A DNA stretch of 11,088 bases. Source: JAIOIW01 sp050304175. GTDB lineage: Bacteria; Pseudomonadota; Alphaproteobacteria; Rhizobiales; Rhizobiaceae. Shown here one piece after another: positions 6,199 to 11,088 of this stretch. Below the pieces are notes generated by a model. That model did not search any database. It was not told where the DNA came from and saw only the letters and a program-made list of their open reading frames with translations. The position numbers and the translations under genes were made by a program. The stretch lies in contig JBNLDE010000124.1 of the NCBI GenBank assembly GCA_050304175.1, positions 1 through 11,088 on the forward strand, given 5' to 3'. The first letter of the stretch is position 1. Each line of letters starts with the position of its first letter.

Positions 6199-6603
6199 TC
6201 AGAGGCTCGAGAGCCAAGTGAGGAGGTCGCCCTTTTCGAGGGGCGTGCATTCGCGCCCAAGGACCGAGCTGCAGTTGCGGCCGAACCATTTCTCGACGAA
6301 GGCCGGATCGGTGAAGCGCTTCGGATTGGCCGACACCGCCATTGGTTCGATCACTTTACCGGCGCGGGTTTTTCCTGGACCTTTCAGATTGCCGGTGTGG
6401 CAGGTGGTGCACGACGGCGTGTCCGGCTTGCCGCCCGCGTGCTTACCCGTGAACAACGCCTCGCCGCGTTCGGCGGATAGCGGTTCACCCGCGCTCGCGG
6501 CGTAGGAGGCGATGATCGCATCACGCGGGCCGGCGGCTGCCGCACTGCCAAAGGCGAGCAGGAGGGCGATGCCGGCGGCGGCGCCGAGGGTCGTCTGTTT
6601 CAT
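6199..6603 (-). CDS. shp: SHP-type monoheme cytochrome c (DUF1924), oxygen/NO-binding
   Basis: This 134-residue exported cytochrome closely resembles Rhodobacter sphaeroides SHP, a high-spin class I cytochrome that binds O2 and NO. A signal peptide (1-24) precedes the single heme site SCTTCH (Cys65, Cys68, His69). The stretch KWFGRNCSSVLGRECTP (105-121) carries the family's unusual Asn ligand (Asn110, matching Asn88 of mature SHP), which O2 or NO displaces. The two cysteines of its disulfide are also there (Cys111, Cys119). AAGGAG lies before ATG 6603. That ATG overlaps the TGA of the upstream b561-DHC gene (ATGA), so translation is probably coupled. The physiological substrate of SHP is unsettled; an oxygen- or nitrogen-oxide-related terminal redox role is likely. 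Confidence 0.92.
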   Translation of the reverse strand: MKQTTLGAAAGIALLLAFGSAAAAGPRDAIIASYAASAGEPLSAERGEALFTGKHAGGKPDTPSCTTCHTGNLKGPGKTRAGKVIEPMAVSANPKRFTDPAFVEKWFGRNCSSVLGRECTPLEKGDLLTWLSSL

Positions 6604-7760
6604 GGTCGGGTCTCCTTGGGGATGGATATGTTGCCGGGATAGAAATGCCCGTTTTGCGCATCGCCATGGCAGGCGTTGCAGTTGCCGCGCGCGGCCACGG
6701 CGGCAGATTCGAACAGGGCATCGGGAATTGCGCGGTGAATGCGCTTCCATGACGGGCTGGCGGTGATAGCGAAAGGGGCGGCGGGGTCGACACGCGCAAA
6801 CCGGTTCGCCGGCTTGGTATCGAAAGCTTCCGCGGCAGTGGCCATGACATAACCGCGCAAATGCATCGTGGTCGCCTCGTCTAGGCTCGCGTCCTCGCCG
6901 AAATGATCGGACAGTCCGTTCATCAGCGCCGCCCAGGAATCGCGGGGCAACAGGCTTGGATGATAGGCGACGTGGCAGGCCGAGCATTCGGATAGATAGA
7001 CGGGATCGAGCGCCGCCGTCGGCACCCCGGCCGCGTCGCGGTTGGCCAGCGCCGACACCGCCGCTCCGCCGCCCGCGACGACGGCGAGCACCGCAAGCGC
7101 TGCGGCACGCGGCCGCGCCCGCCTGTCCGGCGCATGGTGATCGCCATCGCGCTGTACCTTGCGGCCCGTGACCATGGCGCGCACCAGATTTTCGCGCCCG
7201 CGCCAGCTTTCGAACAGCGCGCCGGCAACGTGAACGGCAACGAGGCCCAGCAGGCTCCAGGCCAGCAGTTCGTGGATTTCGAGAAATTCGCGGCCGGTCG
7301 CATAGCTCGCGGCGAACGCAAACGGGCCGGATTTGAGCACGCCGCCATAAGCGAACGCGCCGGTCAGCGCCAGGCCGAGACCGGTGGCGATCAGTACCAG
7401 GATCATCACCGCGCCCAGCGGGTTGTGGCCGAGGTGCCGTTCGCCCGGCCTGGTGCGCAAGCCGCGAATATGGGCGGCTACCGCCGCGGGATGCGGCACG
7501 AAGGACGCGAACCGCGCATAGGTGCCGCCGAGAAAGCCCCAAATCAGCCGCGTCGCGATCAAAACGGCCATCGCGGTTCCGGCCCAGACATGAAGGTCGA
7601 TCCATGGCGCGCCGGCGAGGAATCCGGTGACGGCCGCCACGGCGACGGCGGCCACAAGCGACCAGTGGAAAATTCGGACAACGGGATCCCATACGGTGAT
7701 CTCGTGCTGCCGGCCCTGTCCCGATTCCGTCCGGAATGCTCTTTGCCGAAGATGCTCCAT
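6600..7760 (-). CDS. Membrane cytochrome b561 fused to a diheme cytochrome c (DHC) domain
   Basis: This 386-residue two-part protein starts with a Ni/Fe-hydrogenase-type cytochrome b561 domain. It has four helices (about 34-52, 57-78, 113-134, 164-184) with histidines 32 (FHW), 57, 112, 163 and 177 as heme b ligand candidates. A fifth hydrophobic helix (219-238) follows and would place the rest in the periplasm. There a DHC domain has CSACH (259-263), CNACH (361-365) and histidines 286 and 342 in the same places as in the separate DHC. It probably takes electrons from quinol and passes them to periplasmic hemes. The start ATG 7760 follows AGAAGG; an extension to 7880 lacks similarity. It is the first gene of the operon and overlaps SHP by ATGA. 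In known SHP clusters the cytochrome b and DHC are usually separate genes. Confidence 0.9.
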   Translation of the reverse strand: MEHLRQRAFRTESGQGRQHEITVWDPVVRIFHWSLVAAVAVAAVTGFLAGAPWIDLHVWAGTAMAVLIATRLIWGFLGGTYARFASFVPHPAAVAAHIRGLRTRPGERHLGHNPLGAVMILVLIATGLGLALTGAFAYGGVLKSGPFAFAASYATGREFLEIHELLAWSLLGLVAVHVAGALFESWRGRENLVRAMVTGRKVQRDGDHHAPDRRARPRAAALAVLAVVAGGGAAVSALANRDAAGVPTAALDPVYLSECSACHVAYHPSLLPRDSWAALMNGLSDHFGEDASLDEATTMHLRGYVMATAAEAFDTKPANRFARVDPAAPFAITASPSWKRIHRAIPDALFESAAVAARGNCNACHGDAQNGHFYPGNISIPKETRP

Positions 7761-7964
7761 CGACTTCGCCTTCTGCGTGTAACGCCGCGAAGATGGCGAA
7801 GCCTTCCTGACAAAACGCTGAAGACGGCTTTCAGTTTGATGCGCCGTGCGATAAATACGCTGCAGCGCAGCAATTGCCACTATTGCCGCATTGACGAATA
7901 CGTAATCGCCGTGTTGATGGGGCTCGAAATTTCATTGCGCGAAAACGACTTGCCAGAGGACGAT
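7761..7964. promoter_or_regulatory. Divergent promoter region of the cytochrome operon and glcB
   Basis: 204 bp separate the two divergent starts. TTGACG (7891-7896) is a possible -35 for glcB, with a poor -10 (TTGATG, 7914-7919). On the minus strand TATTTATC (around 7851-7858) could be a -10 for the cytochrome operon, with a weak -35. The dyad at 7867-7889 lies in the middle. I see no FNR-type TTGAT-N4-ATCAA site and no sigma-54 site. Confidence 0.45.
7867..7889. promoter_or_regulatory. Dyad symmetry in the glcB/cytochrome intergenic region
   Basis: GCAAT (7870-7874) and ATTGC (7882-7886) form an inverted repeat with a 7-bp spacer, extended after one mismatch by GC (7867-7868) and GC (7888-7889). 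Centred at 7878, it lies 86 bp before glcB and could serve either promoter. Regulator unknown. Confidence 0.35.
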
Positions 7965-10121
7965 ATGAGCGAACGCACTACCAAATACGGGCTGGGCATC
8001 GACCGGCAGCTTCACGATTTCATCGTCGACGACGCACTTCCGGGAACCGGGGTCGATGCCGAGGCCTTTTTCGCCGGGTTCGCCAAGATCGTGGAAGACC
8101 TGGCTCCGAAGAACCGCGCCTTGCTGGAAAAACGCGACGCGCTGCAGGCAAAGCTCGACCAGTGGTATCGCGACAACGGCGCGCCGTCCGACATGGGCGC
8201 CTACAAGGCCTTCCTGACCGAAATCGGCTATCTGCAGCCCGAGGGTGGCGAATTCTCGGTGACGACTGAAAATGTCGATCCCGAGATCGCGGTGGTGGCC
8301 GGTCCGCAGCTCGTGGTGCCAATCATGAACGCCCGCTTCGCGCTGAATGCGGCCAATGCCCGCTGGGGCTCGCTCTATGACGCGCTCTACGGCACCGACG
8401 CGCTTGGCGACCTGCCCCAGGCCGGTGGCTACAACCCCGAACGTGGCGGGCGGGTGATCGAATGGGCGAAGGATTTTCTCGACCGCAGCGCGCCGCTCGA
8501 GGGCACGAAATGGACCGCCGTGACGGGCCTCGCGATTGAAAACGGCAAGCTCGTCGCGGCGACCGCGGCGGGCGCGACGGGCCTGAAGAACCCGGCGCAA
8601 TTTGCCGGCTACAGGGGCGAAGCGGGCGATCCGTCCGCTGTCATTCTCGAAAAGAACGGGCTGCACATCCAGATCGTCATCGATGCCGGCCACCCGATCG
8701 GCGCAACCGATCCCGCCCGTATCGCCGATGTCGTGCTGGAATCCGCGCTGACCACAATCATGGACTGCGAGGATTCCGTCGCCGCCGTCGACGCCGAAGA
8801 CAAGACGTTGGTCTATGCCAACTGGCTCGGCCTGATGAAGGGCGACCTCGAAGAAACCTTCGAGAAGGGCGGCAAGATGATGACCCGCCGCATGAACCCC
8901 GACGTCGAATACGAGAAGCCCGACGGCAGGCCGGCCACGCTGAAGGGCCGGTCGCTGATGCTGGTGCGCAATGTCGGGCATCTCATGACCAATCCGGCGA
9001 TCCTGCTCCAGGACGGTTCGGAGATCCCCGAGGGCATCATGGACGCAATGATCACCGCGCTGATCGCGCTGCATGATTTCGGGCCGAACGGGCGCCGCGC
9101 CAATTCGCCGGCCGGATCGATGTACATCGTCAAGCCGAAGATGCACGGACCGGAGGAAGTGGCCTTCGCGGTCGAGCTGTTTGCCCGGGTCGAAGCCGTG
9201 CTCGGCATGGCGCCCAACACCATGAAAATGGGCATCATGGACGAGGAGCGCCGCACCACGGTCAATCTGAAGGAATGCATCCGCGCCGCGAAGGAACGCG
9301 TGGTGTTCATCAACACCGGCTTCCTCGACCGCACCGGCGACGAGATCCACACCTCGATGGAAGCCGGGCCGATGATCCGCAAAGGCGACATGAAGGCCGC
9401 CCCGTGGATTCACGCCTACGAGGCCTGGAACGTCGATATCGGCCTTGAGTGCGGCCTGTCCGGCCATGCCCAGATCGGCAAGGGCATGTGGGCCATGCCC
9501 GACCTGATGCATGCCATGCTTGAGCAGAAGATCGGTCACCCGAAGGCCGGCGCCAACACGGCATGGGTGCCGTCGCCGACCGCGGCGACGCTGCACGCCA
9601 CCCATTACCACCAGGTCGACGTCGCCGAGGTGCAGGACAGGCTGAAGTCCCGCGGCCGCGCCAGCCTCGACGACATCCTGTCCGTGCCGGTCGCGGTCAG
9701 GCCCAACTGGTCGGAAGACGACAAGCTCGCCGAGCTGCGCAACAACGCCCAGGGGATTTTGGGCTATGTCGTGCGCTGGGTCGACCAGGGGGTCGGCTGT
9801 TCCAAGGTGCCGGACATCAACGATGTCGGCCTGATGGAAGATCGCGCGACGCTGCGCATCTCTTCGCAGCATATCGCCAACTGGTTGCACCACGGCGTGG
9901 TGACGAAGGACCAGGTCATGGCGGTGATGCGCGAAATGGCGGCCGTGGTCGACCGCCAGAACGCGGGCGATCCCGCCTACCGGCCGATGGCGCCCGATTT
10001 CGACGCCTCGATCGCCTTCAAGGCCGCCTGCGACCTGGTGTTCGAGGGCACGACCCAGCCCAACGGCTACACCGAACCGATATTGCACCGCCGCCGGCTG
10101 GAGCTGAAGGCGGCGGGCTAA
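7965..10121 (+). CDS. glcB: Malate synthase G
   Basis: It condenses glyoxylate with acetyl-CoA to malate in the cytoplasm, the second glyoxylate-shunt step, and also disposes of glyoxylate from glycolate. The 718 residues match the G isoform (723 in E. coli) rather than the shorter A form. The catalytic set is in register with E. coli: Arg335 (MLVRNVGH), Glu427 and Asp455 for Mg2+ (MDEERR; FLDRTGDE), Cys612 (GVGCSKVP) and the general base Asp626 (MEDRATLR). The MDCEDSVAAVDAEDK block is also typical. The ATG at 7965, after AGAGGA, is chosen. The frame is open far upstream (to 7134), but that part is antisense to the cytochrome gene, and ATG 7917 has no supporting similarity. It probably forms an operon with the small gene 23 bp downstream. 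Confidence 0.97.
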   Translation: MSERTTKYGLGIDRQLHDFIVDDALPGTGVDAEAFFAGFAKIVEDLAPKNRALLEKRDALQAKLDQWYRDNGAPSDMGAYKAFLTEIGYLQPEGGEFSVTTENVDPEIAVVAGPQLVVPIMNARFALNAANARWGSLYDALYGTDALGDLPQAGGYNPERGGRVIEWAKDFLDRSAPLEGTKWTAVTGLAIENGKLVAATAAGATGLKNPAQFAGYRGEAGDPSAVILEKNGLHIQIVIDAGHPIGATDPARIADVVLESALTTIMDCEDSVAAVDAEDKTLVYANWLGLMKGDLEETFEKGGKMMTRRMNPDVEYEKPDGRPATLKGRSLMLVRNVGHLMTNPAILLQDGSEIPEGIMDAMITALIALHDFGPNGRRANSPAGSMYIVKPKMHGPEEVAFAVELFARVEAVLGMAPNTMKMGIMDEERRTTVNLKECIRAAKERVVFINTGFLDRTGDEIHTSMEAGPMIRKGDMKAAPWIHAYEAWNVDIGLECGLSGHAQIGKGMWAMPDLMHAMLEQKIGHPKAGANTAWVPSPTAATLHATHYHQVDVAEVQDRLKSRGRASLDDILSVPVAVRPNWSEDDKLAELRNNAQGILGYVVRWVDQGVGCSKVPDINDVGLMEDRATLRISSQHIANWLHHGVVTKDQVMAVMREMAAVVDRQNAGDPAYRPMAPDFDASIAFKAACDLVFEGTTQPNGYTEPILHRRRLELKAAG

Positions 10122-10144
10122 GTCAAAAAGGGAGGAGCAGGGCC

Positions 10145-10492
10145 ATGATCGCCGTGATTTTCGAGGTCAAGCCGCATGCTGCGCAGAAGCAGGCCTACCT
10201 GGAAGCAGCGGCGAACCTGCGCCCCTTGCTGGAACAGATCGACGGCTTCATTTCGGTGGAGCGGTTCCAGAGCCTGACCGAACCGGAAAAGCTGCTTTCG
10301 CTGTCCTTCTTCCGCGACGAGTCGGCGATCGCGCAATGGCGCGCGCTCGCCGCCCATCGCAAGGCGCAGGCGAAGGGCCGGGGCGAGTATTTCGCCGACT
10401 ACCGGCTGCGCGTCACCGAGGTTCTCCGCGATTACGGCATGGACGACCGCGAACAGGCGCCGGCCGACAGCCGCGCCGAGCATGGCGGCTGA
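10145..10492 (+). CDS. Antibiotic biosynthesis monooxygenase (ABM)-fold protein
   Basis: This 115-residue protein has the ferredoxin-like ABM fold. It starts MIAVIFEVKP and continues with a helix (YLEAAANLRPLL), IDGFISVERFQSL and LLSLSFFRDESAIAQWRALAAHRKAQ, which is the typical family order. Similar proteins include small heme- or quinone-acting monooxygenases and proteins of no known activity, so the function is open. The last 15 or so residues are polar and probably disordered. GGGAGGAG precedes ATG 10145, and the gene starts 23 bp after glcB with no terminator between, so co-transcription with malate synthase is likely. It is cytoplasmic, with no signal peptide. The stop is 11 bp from the convergent methyltransferase stop. 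Confidence 0.82.
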   Translation: MIAVIFEVKPHAAQKQAYLEAAANLRPLLEQIDGFISVERFQSLTEPEKLLSLSFFRDESAIAQWRALAAHRKAQAKGRGEYFADYRLRVTEVLRDYGMDDREQAPADSRAEHGG

Positions 10493-10503
10493 ATTTCCCG
10501 CCC

Positions 10504-11088
10504 TCACCGCTCCGGTCTGATCCCATAAACAGCGACCGCGTCGACCGGTTCAAGTTCCAGCATTTGTGTGCGGATATCGGCGAAACCGGTCCGTTCCATC
10601 GAAGCGGCAACACGTTCGCCCATGGCGACGGCGTCGGCGCGGGTCGGATTGCGGTGGCGCGGCTGGTAGGTGGTCACAACCCGGCCACCGGGCTTGAGCG
10701 CGGCTCGGATCACGCCGAGCGCTTCGTCCAGATCGGGGAAGAACTGCACGACATTGACCGACCAGGCGGCGTCAAATGCTTCTGACCGGCCGGTCAGCCA
10801 CGCATGGGTCGCCTCGACCAGTTCCAGCCTGCGCTCCGGCGCTTCCGTGCCCAGCCTGCGGCGGGCCTGTGCGAGCATCGTGGCCGAGTGGTCGATTCCG
10901 GTCAGGGTCGCGTTCGGCGCCCGTCGCGCAGCTTCCGCCAGGCCGAGGCCGGGGCCGCACCCGATTTCCAGCAGGTCTTCGCCGTCTCGCGGCGCGACGA
11001 GATCGAGCGTCCAAGCGTTGCGTTGGCGGTTGGAAGGACGCGTCGCCATGATCCAGCCGGCAAACCGGCCAAGCGGGCCGTGCGGGCG
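10504..11088 (-). CDS. Class I SAM-dependent methyltransferase (5' end beyond the window)
   Basis: The protein has the Rossmann methyltransferase motifs in order. Motif I is LLEIGCGPGLGL (26-37 when counted from the in-window ATG at 11049), motif II is TGIDHSATML, motif IV is FDAAWSVNVVQFFPD and motif VI is LKPGGRVV. The acceptor substrate is unknown; it is a Methyltransf_11/25-type small-molecule enzyme. The frame stays open from 11049 to the window edge, and the extra residues (PLGRFAGWI just before the Met) look like the usual start of this family. No ribosome site precedes the ATG at 11049, and no ATG, GTG or TTG lies in the 39 bp beyond it. So I believe the true start lies outside the window and the gene is partial here. 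It is convergent with the ABM gene, with no clear terminator in the 11-bp gap. Confidence 0.87.
   Translation of the reverse strand, partial: RPHGPLGRFAGWIMATRPSNRQRNAWTLDLVAPRDGEDLLEIGCGPGLGLAEAARRAPNATLTGIDHSATMLAQARRRLGTEAPERRLELVEATHAWLTGRSEAFDAAWSVNVVQFFPDLDEALGVIRAALKPGGRVVTTYQPRHRNPTRADAVAMGERVAASMERTGFADIRTQMLELEPVDAVAVYGIRPER

Noticed and set aside
6604..7692. Long minus-strand frame running from inside the b561-DHC gene into SHP, suggesting a fusion
   Set aside because: The upstream part is out of frame with the b561-DHC gene and arginine-rich nonsense. SHP has its own ribosome site, ATG and signal peptide at 6603.
7770..7960. FNR-type or sigma-54 sites for the cytochrome operon
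   Set aside because: No TTGAT-N4-ATCAA, and the one TGGCA with a GC pair 10 bp on lacks the TTGC part of a -12 element.
7134..7964. N-terminal extension of malate synthase
   Set aside because: It lies antisense to the cytochrome gene, has no family similarity, and the ATG at 7965 has a ribosome site and gives the normal length.
7932..10088. A 718-codon open frame antisense to glcB
   Set aside because: It mirrors the glcB codons in register. High GC at third positions removes stops on the opposite strand; the translation resembles no protein and malate synthase is certain.
10485..10503. Possible terminator between the ABM gene and the methyltransferase gene
   Set aside because: Only a 5-bp GGCGG/CCGCC stem with a large loop and no T-run on either strand.

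Overview
The window is GC-rich, tightly packed bacterial DNA. Gene content and protein sequence best fit an alphaproteobacterium of the Rhizobiales (Hyphomicrobiales). The pointers are a 536-residue rhizobial-type ATP-dependent PEP carboxykinase, a malate synthase G, a CoxM-type flavoprotein, and class I SAM methyltransferase and ArfB proteins of rhizobial character. The placement is inferred from protein character; no marker RNA is present. I see no insertion sequence, phage gene, tRNA, rRNA or CRISPR array, so this is ordinary chromosome rather than a mobile island.

Layout, left to right. (1) Position 1-247 is the 3' end of a CoxM-like FAD subunit, closed by a strong terminator. (2) About 290 bp of non-coding DNA follows, including an AT-rich stretch with two LacI/GalR-like operator cores, in front of pckA (598-2208). 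(3) A bidirectional terminator separates pckA from a convergent HxlR-family repressor gene. That gene is divergent from an NAD(P)H-dependent FMN reductase gene across an 83 bp spacer holding nested inverted repeats. (4) arfB (ribosome rescue) and a kbp/ygaU-like BON-LysM gene follow on the plus strand. (5) A small secreted protein of unknown function (minus) is divergent from alkB (DNA alkylation repair, plus). (6) A three-gene minus-strand cytochrome operon (7760 down to 5681) encodes a membrane cytochrome b561 fused to a diheme cytochrome c (DHC) domain, an SHP-type oxygen-binding monoheme cytochrome (DUF1924), and a separate periplasmic DHC. (7) Divergent from it is glcB (malate synthase G), followed by a probable co-transcribed monooxygenase-fold gene. 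(8) A class I SAM methyltransferase gene runs in from the right edge on the minus strand, with its true start probably beyond the window.

How they fit together. pckA and glcB are both needed for growth on C2 and C4 carbon (gluconeogenesis, glyoxylate shunt), but they lie 6 kb apart and show no shared operator that I can see. The HxlR/FMN-reductase pair looks like a self-contained electrophile or quinone stress switch. The cytochrome operon is the most interesting system. It resembles the known SHP-DHC-cytochrome b clusters, but carries two DHC modules, one fused to the membrane quinol-side cytochrome and one free. That suggests a quinol to b561 to fused DHC to free DHC to SHP electron relay.
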